Program-made: the position numbers and the translations under genes | In this document: positions 8,660-16,637 of the stretch, piece by piece | Layout of the letters: the number at the start of each line of letters is the position of its first letter | Position numbering within the stretch: position 1 is the stretch's first letter | Notes under the pieces: model-generated | Databases searched by the model: none | What the model was told of the DNA's origin: nothing | The model's input: only the letters and a program-made list of their open reading frames with translations | NCBI RefSeq assembly: GCF_900188335.1 | Contig: NZ_FZOY01000006.1 | Location: forward strand, 248,001 to 312,000 | Length of the DNA stretch: 64,000 bases | Source of the DNA: Tropicimonas sediminicola | Lineage (GTDB): Bacteria; Pseudomonadota; Alphaproteobacteria; Rhodobacterales; Rhodobacteraceae | Direction of reading: 5' to 3'

Positions 8660-8697
8660 AAAAAAGGCCCGACGACTGCATCGCAGACCGCCGGGCC
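8660..8697 (-). terminator. Intrinsic terminator of the dmm operon
   Basis: On the minus strand, GGCCCG (revcomp of 8692-8697) pairs with CGGGCC (revcomp of 8666-8671) around an inner CTGC/GCAG stem, followed directly by six T (8660-8665). It stands 20 bp past the dmmC stop. On the plus strand the U-run is absent, so it is directional for the leftward operon. Confidence 0.85.
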
Positions 8698-8717
8698 AGT
8701 CGCTCAGGAAACCCCGG

Positions 8718-9755
8718 TCAGGGGAAGATGCCCGGCGAGGTCGGCGCCCCGTCGTCGTGTTGGGAAAGGTAATCCACGATAAGCGGCCGGTTGACCGCGA
8801 ACCCCTTGTAATCGGCCAGTTCGTCGGGAAGGTCGCGCAGCACGCGGTGCAGCCTGCGGCCCCATTTCGGCACCGTCACGAGGTCTTCGAGGCTGATCAG
8901 GTAGCAGCGGATCGGGAAGGCCAGCGCGTTGGACCGCGGCAGCCGCCAGAAGGTTTGCAGCTCCACCCGCAGGAACTGCTTCCGGCCGACATTCTCCGCC
9001 GTCACCGTCCGCTTTTCCGGGCCCCACTTGTGGTAGTTCTCCGGGCTCGTGTCGAGCCGCGGATTGACGGTCATGGTCCAGTTCAGACGCCGCGCCGGGC
9101 TGCCCTGCCTGATGTTGAGCAGGAATTTCAACGCGCGCTGGAATACGCCCATCTCGTGCGCCTTCGGCACCGGGGCGTGCCACTCGAAGAAGTTCATGCC
9201 GATGTCGAAATCGAGCGACCAGTCGGCCTGGCTCGTGACCATGCCCGCGTCCATCCAGAGGTTGCCCTCGCGCTGGTCCAGCACCGCGAAATCCCCCTGC
9301 GCCTGGCGCGTGATGTATTCCATCGGCCCGCAGGGCAGCGTGGTCGGGTCGAGAAACGTGAAGCGGTGCTCGATCCCCAGCGGCCGGTTGATCCAGTGCC
9401 AGCGGTCGCCGTCACGGTTGAGCGTGAAGAGCTCGGGATAATCCTCGGCCTTCGACACCATGATGAGCTCCAGCAGATCCCAGCCGGCGAGTTCCATGTG
9501 CGGCAGCGACTGGCAGCGCAGCGGGTCCTCGGCAAGCGTGATCTCCCGGTCGCGCATCTCGCTCACATAATGCTCGTCCACATCGAAGCGCTTGTCGAAC
9601 GGGCTGCCCTCAGGCCCGCCGGCATGCGGCTCCATGTTGACCGAGTACATGTAACTGTCGCGGTCGAACGGGAACGGGAAGCGCAGGATCGCGGCGGCGG
9701 AATTGTGGTAGGTGTAGTCGTCCCGGAAGGTCTCGTCGTTGAATTGCAGGGTCAT
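8718..9755 (-). CDS. dmmC: Dimethylamine monooxygenase haem-binding subunit (DUF3445/HODM alpha-like)
   Basis: A 345-aa protein of the DUF3445 family, now described as the alpha subunit of haem-dependent oxidative N-demethylase. It is the oxygen-activating part of dimethylamine monooxygenase, converting DMA to methylamine and formaldehyde. Family features seen include the N-terminal FPFDRDSYMYSVNM region and the LNWTMTVNPRLDTSPENYHKWGPEKRT stretch in the C-terminal half. GAGG lies 6 nt before the ATG. It ends the operon in the order D-A-B-C. The letters dmmA, B and C are assigned here by gene order as in the published dmmDABC clusters; naming differs between sources. Confidence 0.88.
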   Translation of the reverse strand: MTLQFNDETFRDDYTYHNSAAAILRFPFPFDRDSYMYSVNMEPHAGGPEGSPFDKRFDVDEHYVSEMRDREITLAEDPLRCQSLPHMELAGWDLLELIMVSKAEDYPELFTLNRDGDRWHWINRPLGIEHRFTFLDPTTLPCGPMEYITRQAQGDFAVLDQREGNLWMDAGMVTSQADWSLDFDIGMNFFEWHAPVPKAHEMGVFQRALKFLLNIRQGSPARRLNWTMTVNPRLDTSPENYHKWGPEKRTVTAENVGRKQFLRVELQTFWRLPRSNALAFPIRCYLISLEDLVTVPKWGRRLHRVLRDLPDELADYKGFAVNRPLIVDYLSQHDDGAPTSPGIFP

Positions 9756-9764
9756 GGGCGGCCT

Positions 9765-10712
9765 CTATCGGTCGATGATGAGCGTCTCGCCCTGGAAGCG
9801 GGAGACGCAGGGCATGATCTTGGTCTGGGCGTTCCGGTCCTCTTCGCCGAGCCAGTGGTCGTTGTGCTCGATCCGGCCGTGGCAATCGAGCACGGCGCTC
9901 TCGCACTGGCCGCAGGCGCCGCCGCGGCAGCTCCACGGGATCTCGACGCCGGCGGCCTCGGCGGCTTCCAGCAGGCTCTGGTGCGGGCCGACGGTGAGCG
10001 TCGTGCCGGACCTCGCGAGGGTCACCTCGAAAGGCTTGCCCGGCGGCGGCGAGAGGAAGGCCTCGGAATGCAGCGCTCCCTGCGGCCAGCCGAGCCGCGC
10101 GGCGGCGTCCTCGACCCCGGCGATCAAACCCTCGGGCCCGCAGGTATAGACATGGGTGCCGAGCGGCTGCCCGGAGAGGATCGCCCCGATGTCCATCCGG
10201 TTGCCCTCTTCCGAGATGTGCACGTGGACATGCGCCGCGCCGTTCAGCAACCGCAGCCCGGCGGCCTCGGCGCGCGAGCGGGCGGCATAGTGCAACTCGT
10301 AGGGCACCTGCAGGCGCGACAGTTGCTTGAGTTGGGACAGGAACGGCGTGATGCCGATGCCGCCGGCGATCATCACGTGTTTCCGCGCCCGCAGGTCGAG
10401 CGCAAAGAGGTTGACCGGCTCGGACACGCGCAACAGGTCACCCGCCGAAACCTGCGTGTGCATGAAGCGGGAGCCCCCGCGGCCGGTGTCCTCGCGCCGC
10501 ACCGCGATCTCGTAGCCGCTGCCGTCGAACGGGTCGGAGATCAGCGAATAGGCGTTGCGGCGGAGCAGATCGGCATCGGGCATCTCCACCACCACGTGCG
10601 CCCCGCCGGAGAACAGCGGCAGCCGGCGATCCTCGGGGTCCTCGAAGCGGAATCGAGTGACCAGCGGGGTCAGCGGCTCGACGGCGGCCACGCGCAGCAT
10701 CCGGGCGCTCAC
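9765..10712 (-). CDS. dmmB: Dimethylamine monooxygenase reductase subunit (FNR fold plus plant-type 2Fe-2S)
   Basis: A 315-aa electron-transfer subunit. The flavin-binding RxYS motif is R52-Y55-S56, the NAD(P)H-binding part is IAGGIGITPF (about 115-124), and the C-terminal ferredoxin domain has Cys262, Cys267, Cys270 and Cys302 in plant-type spacing. It would pass electrons from NAD(P)H to the haem subunit. The start is a GTG at 10712, in a GTGA overlap with the dmmA stop and with AGGAG 8 nt upstream. The ATG at 10700 lacks a ribosome-binding site. Overlap with dmmA and a short 9-bp gap to dmmC show a tightly coupled complex. Confidence 0.9.
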   Translation of the reverse strand: MSARMLRVAAVEPLTPLVTRFRFEDPEDRRLPLFSGGAHVVVEMPDADLLRRNAYSLISDPFDGSGYEIAVRREDTGRGGSRFMHTQVSAGDLLRVSEPVNLFALDLRARKHVMIAGGIGITPFLSQLKQLSRLQVPYELHYAARSRAEAAGLRLLNGAAHVHVHISEEGNRMDIGAILSGQPLGTHVYTCGPEGLIAGVEDAAARLGWPQGALHSEAFLSPPPGKPFEVTLARSGTTLTVGPHQSLLEAAEAAGVEIPWSCRGGACGQCESAVLDCHGRIEHNDHWLGEEDRNAQTKIMPCVSRFQGETLIIDR

Positions 10713-11311
10713 GGCCGGATCTCCTGCGCGGCGGGCACCACGCCCGGGGTTTCGGCATCGACGCAGACACCCTGGAACGCCCCGAGCCGGCGCGAGAAGT
10801 GGTCGCGCACGAACAGGGTCAGCCCGCAATGCGCGCAGGTGAAGGGATCGGTGGTGACGCCCTCTGTGACGCCCTTGCAGTGAACGCATTGCATCCGGCG
10901 CGCGATCGAGCCGCGATGCTCGGTCTGGATCGCCTCGACCGGCATGCCGGCGGCCAGCGCCTCGGACATCGCCCGCCCGAGCGCGCCTTCGCCGCCGGCG
11001 AGGTAGAGCTGCGTGCCCATCTGCGCGTCGCCGAGCGCCTTGCGATAGCGTTCGAGGCAGGCATCGAAGCTCGGGCTCTCGTGGTACATCTTCGGCGCCA
11101 GCGCCTTCAGGCGCGCGCCGTGGCCGCTGCCGCCGGGGATGTAGATGACATGGGCGCGGTCCATCACCGCGGCGTCGGCGTCGGCCAGCTCGATCAGCGC
11201 CTCGGCGCCCTCGGCCTCGGCCAGCATCAGCGCCGGCGCGGCGCCGCGCGACTGCAGCGCGGCATAGACCGGCCGGGTCTTGATGGAGGGAGAGAAGTCT
11301 ATTCTTGGCAT
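10709..11311 (-). CDS. dmmA: Dimethylamine monooxygenase subunit DmmA-like, zinc-ribbon C terminus
   Basis: A 200-aa protein present in all dmm clusters. The N-terminal two thirds look like a Rossmann-type or NADH-reductase-like fold (VIYIPGGSGHGARL, about 56-68). The C terminus holds four cysteines in two CxxC pairs (142/145 and 159/162), a likely zinc or iron ribbon. The ATG at 11311 has a GGAAG upstream; the frame can be extended only through a TTG at 11347. By family this is an accessory subunit of the DMA monooxygenase; its exact role is unclear. It overlaps dmmB by 4 bp. Confidence 0.85.
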   Translation of the reverse strand: MPRIDFSPSIKTRPVYAALQSRGAAPALMLAEAEGAEALIELADADAAVMDRAHVIYIPGGSGHGARLKALAPKMYHESPSFDACLERYRKALGDAQMGTQLYLAGGEGALGRAMSEALAAGMPVEAIQTEHRGSIARRMQCVHCKGVTEGVTTDPFTCAHCGLTLFVRDHFSRRLGAFQGVCVDAETPGVVPAAQEIRP

Positions 11312-11331
11312 AACGATCTTCCGGTCAGGTT

Positions 11332-11354
11332 GGGGCGAGGCGGACAACCGCCCC
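11332..11354 (-). other. Intercistronic stem-loop dmmD/dmmA
   Basis: GGGGCG (11332-11337) and CGCCCC (11349-11354) form a 6-bp stem in the 54-bp gap between dmmD and dmmA. There is no T-run. It is one of several such hairpins in this gene block. Confidence 0.4.
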
Positions 11355-11365
11355 GCCGCTGTGGC

Positions 11366-12499
11366 TCAGCCTTTCGCGGTGCGGCGCTTCTTCTCGACGT
11401 CGTAGAACGGCATCGGGTGGGCGATCGCGGGGATCTCGCCGTCGGGGTTGGCCACGGTGAGCGGCGTGCCCTCCACGGCGCAATCCACCGGCATCCGGGC
11501 GATGCCCACGTTGTGCTCGTTCAGCGGGCTGTAGAAGCCGACGGTGACGACGCCGACCTGCTTGCCGTCCTTCAGGAGCGGCGCGCCCTCGGCCGCGGGA
11601 ACGGTGCCATCCAGCTTGACGCCGAAGATCTTGAAACGCTCCTTGCCCTTGAGCCGGTAATGCTCCTCGGCGCCTCGGAAGCCGGTCTTGCCCTTGGAGA
11701 CGGTGAAGTCGAGCCCGAGCTCCCACAGCGTGTCGCCGCAGGCCTCGTCCTCGAACGGGTACATCTCCGAGTTGTCATAGGGGAAGAACAGCAGGTAGCT
11801 CTCAGACCGCAGCAGGTCGAGCGTGGTGAAACGGGTCGGAATGATCCCCATCTCGGCGCCCTCGGCCACGATTGTGTCCCAGATCTCCGGCGCATCCTGG
11901 CGGCGACAGAAGATCTCGTAGCCGCGCTCGCCGGTGTAGCCGGTGCGCGAGATGGTGACCGGCTTGCCGAAGAGCGTCGTGTGGATATGCGAGAAATAGA
12001 CCACGTCGCGGATGCCCGGGACGTGCTTCTCCAGGTAGTCCACCGCCAGCGGCCCCTGCAGCGAAATGTCGTGCATGTCGTCGTCGAAGAGCAGTGCCAC
12101 ATTGCGGCCGGTCGCGGCCATGGTGAGCTGCTCGTGGCCCTGCCCGGAGCCGTGCACCACCATGAAGCTGTGCGGCCCCATGCGGTAGACGACGCAATCG
12201 TCGACGAACTTGCCGGCGTCGTTGAGCATGCAGGCATAGGTCGAGCGGCCGGGCTTGAGCTTCTCGATGTCGCGGGTGACGGCGCGGTCGATCACGTGGC
12301 TGGCGTGCGGGCCGATCACGTGAACCTTCTTCAGGCCCGAAACATCCATCACCCCGGCTTTCGTCCGGATGGCGAGGTATTCCTCGATCTGGTCCTTGTC
12401 GTAGGACCATGCGGTTCCCATGCCGCTCCAATCCTCCAGATCGGAACCCATGGCGCGGTGGCGGTCGGCCAGGGCCGAAAATCTCCAAGATGCGGTCAT
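11366..12499 (-). CDS. dmmD: GcvT-like tetrahydrofolate-binding subunit of DMA monooxygenase
   Basis: A 377-aa aminomethyltransferase (GcvT) homologue. The folate-binding fold is seen in GVMDVSGLKKVHVIGPHA, the SRTGYTGERGYEIFC motif (about 180-194) and the C-terminal barrel from about residue 270. By analogy with HODM it would trap the formaldehyde released on N-demethylation as methylene-tetrahydrofolate. The start at 12499 has AGGAAAG upstream; the open frame beyond it is not conserved in the family. It is the first dmm gene, 57 bp after the small membrane-protein gene, with a perfect stem-loop in between. Confidence 0.85.
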   Translation of the reverse strand: MTASWRFSALADRHRAMGSDLEDWSGMGTAWSYDKDQIEEYLAIRTKAGVMDVSGLKKVHVIGPHASHVIDRAVTRDIEKLKPGRSTYACMLNDAGKFVDDCVVYRMGPHSFMVVHGSGQGHEQLTMAATGRNVALLFDDDMHDISLQGPLAVDYLEKHVPGIRDVVYFSHIHTTLFGKPVTISRTGYTGERGYEIFCRRQDAPEIWDTIVAEGAEMGIIPTRFTTLDLLRSESYLLFFPYDNSEMYPFEDEACGDTLWELGLDFTVSKGKTGFRGAEEHYRLKGKERFKIFGVKLDGTVPAAEGAPLLKDGKQVGVVTVGFYSPLNEHNVGIARMPVDCAVEGTPLTVANPDGEIPAIAHPMPFYDVEKKRRTAKG

Positions 12500-12521
12500 C
12501 GTGTCTTTCCTTGAGGCAGTC

Positions 12522-12548
12522 GGCCGGGGCGATGGCTTCGCCCCGGCC
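12522..12548 (-). other. Perfect 10-bp intercistronic stem-loop
   Basis: GGCCGGGGCG (12522-12531) and CGCCCCGGCC (12539-12548) are perfect inverted repeats with a 7-nt loop, located between the 57-codon gene and dmmD. No T-run follows on the minus strand. It may partly terminate or protect the amt-side transcript, setting the level of dmm mRNA. Confidence 0.6.
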
Positions 12549-12556
12549 AAGGGGGA

Positions 12557-12730
12557 TCAGTCTTTCTTGAGCGCGCTGTAGGCTTCGCTCTCGTGCTTCC
12601 AACCGCCGAAGATCGCGATCACGACCAGGACGAAGGAGAGCAGGACCCAGAGCAGTTCGGCGCTGCCGTAGCCGGCATAGATCGCACCGGAGATCCCGTC
12701 CCAGGAGGTGGCGTCAAAGGGAGCTTCCAT
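12557..12730 (-). CDS. Small single-pass membrane protein (57 aa) between amt and dmmD
   Basis: An intact 57-codon gene beginning MEAPFDATSWDGISGAIYAG. A single hydrophobic helix covers about residues 23-43 (LLWVLLSFVLVVIAIFGG), followed by a charged tail ending SALKKD. A strong AAAGGAAAAG precedes the ATG. The high GC third-position use matches its neighbours, and it lies 27 bp after the amt stop on the same strand. No known family is recognised. Its place in the operon suggests a membrane anchor or modulator of the Amt channel or of the DMA monooxygenase; this is inference. It is too short to be found by length-limited gene calling. Confidence 0.75.
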   Translation of the reverse strand: MEAPFDATSWDGISGAIYAGYGSAELLWVLLSFVLVVIAIFGGWKHESEAYSALKKD

Positions 12731-12757
12731 AGTCTTTTCCTTTCGATATCCGGTGGG

Positions 12758-14137
12758 TTACTCGGCCGGGCTGACCGAGGGATGCAGGGCTTCGGGATAG
12801 GCCGAGGCCGGGACCTTGGCCTTGTCGAGCCCGAGGATCTCGGCTTCGACGGGCACGCGAAGCTGGCCGGTGACCTTGAGCAGCAGCGAGACGGCATAGC
12901 CGGGGATGAAGCCGAGCGCGGCCATCACGATGGCGCCGACCAACTGGCCCATGAAGGAGGTCTCGATCACGTCCTCGCCGTAGAGCGCCGGGTAGCCCTG
13001 CGCGGCGATGCCCACGGCGATCAGGCCCCAGAGCCCGAGGAAGCCGTGCACCGAGAAGGCGCCCACGGCGTCGTCGACGCCCATCTTCTCCACGAAGGAG
13101 GCGACGAAGGGCATGGCGCAGGCGCCGATGAAGCCGATCGCGAAGGCCATCGGCGGATACCACAGGTCGAGACCGGCGGCACAGGAGATGATCCCGCCGA
13201 GGGCGCCGGACATCATCCAGAACGGATCGCGGGTCACCATCCAGGCGCCGATGATGCCGCCGGCAAAGCCCATCAGGGTGTTGAAGGTCATGCCGGAGAT
13301 GGTCATCGGCGTGCCGTAGATCGTGCCCTCGATGGTGTTGGACCAGGACCATGCCTCGCCCGGCACGATCACGCAGCCCATCAGGAAGCCCCAGAAGCCG
13401 GCGATGATCAGCATCAGCCCAATCAGGGTCATCGGCATCGAGTGGCCCGAGATCTGGTTGGCGGTGCCGTCCGGGTTGAACTTGCCGATCCTCGGCCCGA
13501 GGTTGATCAGCACGCCGAGCGTGAAGAAGCCGGCGATCATGTGAACGACACCGGCGGCGCCGAAATCATGGTAGCCGAACTTGGTGACAAGCCAGCCGTC
13601 GGCATGCCAGCCCCAGGCGGCGGCGAGGATCCAGACGAAAGCACCCAGCACCACGGCGAGCACGATGAAGCCGGTGAGCTTGATGCGTTCGATCACCCCG
13701 CCCGACATGATCGAGGCGGTGGTCGCGGCAAAGAGCACGAAGGCGCCCCAGAACACGCCGGTGGCGCGGTCGTCGAGGTTGGGGCCCATGTAGGGGCTGG
13801 TCGGGCTGGCGACCTCGTTGGCATAGGCCAGGCCGGAGATCTCCATCGCGCCCTGCGTCAGGGTCAGGCCGGTCGGGAACGCCCAGTAAATCCACCAGCC
13901 GACGTAATAGAAGAATGGCACGATCATCGCGAAGGCGAGGATGTTCTTGATCCCCGAGGCCAGCGCGTTCTTGGATCGGGAGGCGCCCATCTCGTAGGCG
14001 AGGAACCCGGCATGGATCAGCACCATGAGCGGGATCGTCAGATAGTAGAATGTCTCGGAAAAGATCGTGCCGTTCGAGGCCGCCTTCTCCTGCAGTTCTG
14101 CCACTGTCGCGGCAAGTGTTGCGAGGTCCTGTTCCAC
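12758..14137 (-). CDS. amt: Ammonium transporter, Amt family
   Basis: A 459-aa Amt/MEP/Rh channel with about 11 membrane helices. The family regions GSVHGFLGLWGLIAVG-like (here AFSVHGFLGLWGLIAVGI) and AAGVVHMIAGFFTLGVLINLGPR hold the twin pore His and gating residues. The start is a GTG at 14137, with AAGGAG 7 nt upstream; no ATG fits. The N terminus is not a cleavable signal but a 20-residue amphipathic stretch (LATLAATVAELQEKA). It would take up ammonium, possibly also methylammonium, or recapture ammonium released by methylamine breakdown. It lies between tdm and the small membrane protein in the tmm operon. Confidence 0.93.
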   Translation of the reverse strand: MEQDLATLAATVAELQEKAASNGTIFSETFYYLTIPLMVLIHAGFLAYEMGASRSKNALASGIKNILAFAMIVPFFYYVGWWIYWAFPTGLTLTQGAMEISGLAYANEVASPTSPYMGPNLDDRATGVFWGAFVLFAATTASIMSGGVIERIKLTGFIVLAVVLGAFVWILAAAWGWHADGWLVTKFGYHDFGAAGVVHMIAGFFTLGVLINLGPRIGKFNPDGTANQISGHSMPMTLIGLMLIIAGFWGFLMGCVIVPGEAWSWSNTIEGTIYGTPMTISGMTFNTLMGFAGGIIGAWMVTRDPFWMMSGALGGIISCAAGLDLWYPPMAFAIGFIGACAMPFVASFVEKMGVDDAVGAFSVHGFLGLWGLIAVGIAAQGYPALYGEDVIETSFMGQLVGAIVMAALGFIPGYAVSLLLKVTGQLRVPVEAEILGLDKAKVPASAYPEALHPSVSPAE

Positions 14138-14204
14138 GTCGTAACTCCTTGTTGCGTTCGATTGGGGCGTTTGCGCCCTTGTTTTCCTTCCGGGGCCCGG
14201 CCCG

Positions 14205-16577
14205 TCAGGCCCGGGGTCTTTCCTTCTTGGGGTCGTAATGCGGGAAGGGCGTGACCCTTGCCGCGCGTCGTCGGAGGTGGCCGTCGAGCTGACCGACCTC
14301 GATCTCGGTTCCGGGGTCCGAATGAGCCACGTCGATGCGCGCCAGCGCGATCGACTGCCCGGTGCGCGGCGAGCGCATGGCGGAGCAGATCTCGCCCACC
14401 TGCGCGCGGCCGATCCGCAGGCAGTCGCCGTGGGCCACCGCCTCCTGGCCGTCGATTTCCAGCCCGACGAACTTCCGCGAGGGGTGTTCCTTGCGGCGCA
14501 GCAGCGCCTCGCGCCCCACGAAATCCGCCGTCTTGGACTTGAGCGGCACGGTGAAGCCGATGCCGGCCTCGAAGGGGTCGGTCTGGTCGGAGAAATCGTA
14601 GCCGGCAAAGACCAGCCCCGCCTCGATCCGCACGAGGTCGAGCCCCGCGAGGCCCATCGGGCGGATGCCGAGCGGCGTGCCGGCCTCCCAGATGGCGCGG
14701 AACACCGTCTCGCCATCCTTGGGATGGCAGAAGATCTCGTAGCCCAGCTCGCCGGTGTAGCCGGTCCGCGAGACGACGACGGGCGCGCCGGTCGGGCCGC
14801 CGATGCGGCCGACGGTGAAGCGGAACCAGCCGAGATCGGCCAGCGCCGGCTGGTGCGGCGGGGTCCAGATGATCCCGGTCATCAGCTCGCGCGACTTCGG
14901 CCCCTGGACGGCGAGGTTGTGCATCTGGTCGGTGGACGATCGCACCAGCACCTCGAGCCCGAGCGTCTCGGCCTGCTCGCGCATCCAGACCCCGCCCTCG
15001 TCGGAGCCGCCGATCCAGCGGAAGTTCTGCTCGCCCAGCCGGAACAGCGTGCCGTCGTCGATCATGCCGCCGTGCGGGTAGCACATCGCGGAATAGACCA
15101 CCTGCCCCACGCCAAGTTTCTCGACGTTGCGGGTAAGCACCCAGTTCATCAGCGCCTCGGCGTCCGGACCGGTGATTTCGAACTTGCGCAGCGCGGAGAG
15201 GTCCATCGCCACCACGCCCTCGCGGCAGGCCCAGTAGGCCTCAACCGCGTCGGTTTCGGGGAAGGTGTCGGGCAGCCAGAAGCCCCGGTATTCGACGAAG
15301 TTGCGGGTCAGGCCGGCGAAACTGGAATGGAAGGCGCTCTCGCGCGTCATGATGGGCTCCGAGTCGGGGGTGGCGCGCCATGCCGCGGCGCGCTGGAAGC
15401 GCTCCTCCGCGGCATAGCTGCGAACGTGGATGTCGGTGGGGTTCCAGCCGTTGGCGGCCGAGGTGTCGTCCGGACAGGCCGAGGTGACGCAGACGATGTC
15501 GGTCAGTGCCCGCAGCAGGACGTAGTCGCCCGGCCGCGACCAGGGCTCGTCGGCATACATCACGCCGTGTTCGTCGATGCCGGTGTTGAAGAAGAAGTTG
15601 GCCGCCATCCAGCCGGCGCGCCCGTCGATGCCATAGGGCGCCAGCGCGGCGTTGAAATTGTCGGTGCAGTTGGCGTGGCCGGGATAGCCGATATCGTCGT
15701 AGTATTTCGCGGCGCAGGCCAGCGCGAAGGCGTCGTGGCGCCCGCAGGTGTCCTGGATCACCTCGACAAGCGGATTCATCTCCTGGTCGAAGTATTTCCC
15801 GTGCAGCCCCGGCATCGGATAGGCGTGGTGCTGCAGGGTGCGGGTGGTGGTCACGTCCAGCGGATGGACGATCCCGCGGTCGAGCTTGCGGGCGTCGAAG
15901 CACTGGAAGTCGGTGCATTGCCGGCCGTCGACATCGAGGATCTGCAGGTATTCCCCCGCCTTGACCACATAGGCCTCGGCGGTAGCGGACTGCACCCGCA
16001 GGTCGAGCAGCGGGTCGGCCAGCGGATCGGGCAGCGCGAAATGACCTACCCGGCGCGGCGTGGCACGGGTCAGGCGCAGGGTGAGCGGACTCAGCGTGTC
16101 CTGCGCCTCGAAATCCATCGGCGCGCCCGGGGCGGCAACGATCGCCCAGCCGCGGCCCTGCGCGGTGAACTCCGCGGTTTCGCCCGCGCGGCTCTCACGA
16201 CCGAAGAGATGAACGGCTCGCGCCTGGGCCAGGCCGATCCCCCGCCGCTCCAGCCCCCGACGCAGGCCCAGCAGCGAAGCCGCTCCGCCCGCCAGCAGCG
16301 CGCGCAGCCCGGCTGCCGGCGCGTCGGCCCGCGTATCCAGCAGCCCCGCGTCGAGCCGGCCATCGGGATGGGCGGCCAGAAGTTCGCAGGGCTGGCCGCC
16401 CTCGTCGTTGACGATCACCAGCCGGTCGCCCGGCTCGATCTCCACCAGCACCGCCCCGCCGCCGGGAACGCCGTAGCGCTCCTCGGCCGGGGCGCGCGTG
16501 AAGGCCGCGGCGCGGCGCGGGCGCGTCGGCTTCGGCGGGCCGGGACGCAACAGGGGTGCGGGCGGAGATGAAAGCAT
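14205..16577 (-). CDS. tdm: Trimethylamine-N-oxide demethylase (DUF1989-GcvT fusion)
   Basis: A 790-aa two-domain enzyme converting TMAO to dimethylamine and formaldehyde. The N-terminal part (about 30-400) is two DUF1989 units; the second carries the Cys/His-rich metal-site region DVDGRQCTDFQCFDARK and HANCTDNFNAAL. The C-terminal part (about 420-790) is a tetrahydrofolate-binding GcvT fold with SRTGYTGELGYEIFCHPKDG and AGIGFTVPLKSKTADFVGREALL. Size and domain order match characterised Tdm proteins. The ATG at 16577 follows AAGGA. The gene stands 60 bp after tmm with a stem-loop between. Formaldehyde is passed to the folate domain in the same protein, avoiding release. Confidence 0.93.
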   Translation of the reverse strand: MLSSPPAPLLRPGPPKPTRPRRAAAFTRAPAEERYGVPGGGAVLVEIEPGDRLVIVNDEGGQPCELLAAHPDGRLDAGLLDTRADAPAAGLRALLAGGAASLLGLRRGLERRGIGLAQARAVHLFGRESRAGETAEFTAQGRGWAIVAAPGAPMDFEAQDTLSPLTLRLTRATPRRVGHFALPDPLADPLLDLRVQSATAEAYVVKAGEYLQILDVDGRQCTDFQCFDARKLDRGIVHPLDVTTTRTLQHHAYPMPGLHGKYFDQEMNPLVEVIQDTCGRHDAFALACAAKYYDDIGYPGHANCTDNFNAALAPYGIDGRAGWMAANFFFNTGIDEHGVMYADEPWSRPGDYVLLRALTDIVCVTSACPDDTSAANGWNPTDIHVRSYAAEERFQRAAAWRATPDSEPIMTRESAFHSSFAGLTRNFVEYRGFWLPDTFPETDAVEAYWACREGVVAMDLSALRKFEITGPDAEALMNWVLTRNVEKLGVGQVVYSAMCYPHGGMIDDGTLFRLGEQNFRWIGGSDEGGVWMREQAETLGLEVLVRSSTDQMHNLAVQGPKSRELMTGIIWTPPHQPALADLGWFRFTVGRIGGPTGAPVVVSRTGYTGELGYEIFCHPKDGETVFRAIWEAGTPLGIRPMGLAGLDLVRIEAGLVFAGYDFSDQTDPFEAGIGFTVPLKSKTADFVGREALLRRKEHPSRKFVGLEIDGQEAVAHGDCLRIGRAQVGEICSAMRSPRTGQSIALARIDVAHSDPGTEIEVGQLDGHLRRRAARVTPFPHYDPKKERPRA

Positions 16578-16603
16578 CGTCCAGTCCTTCGGGATTGGGT
16601 CCG

Positions 16604-16624
16604 GTGCGGGCGCGCGGCCCGCAC
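16604..16624 (-). other. Intercistronic stem-loop tmm/tdm
   Basis: GTGCGGGC (16604-16611) and GCCCGCAC (16617-16624) form a perfect 8-bp stem with a GCGCG loop, directly after the tmm stop. No T-run follows. It is a likely mRNA-stability or differential-expression element. Confidence 0.55.
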
Positions 16625-16637
16625 GGCGGGTCGGGGA

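Noticed and set aside
14138-14204. Riboswitch or terminator between tdm and amt
   Set aside because: Only short GC runs and a 5-bp hairpin with T's on the wrong strand; no conserved riboswitch core.
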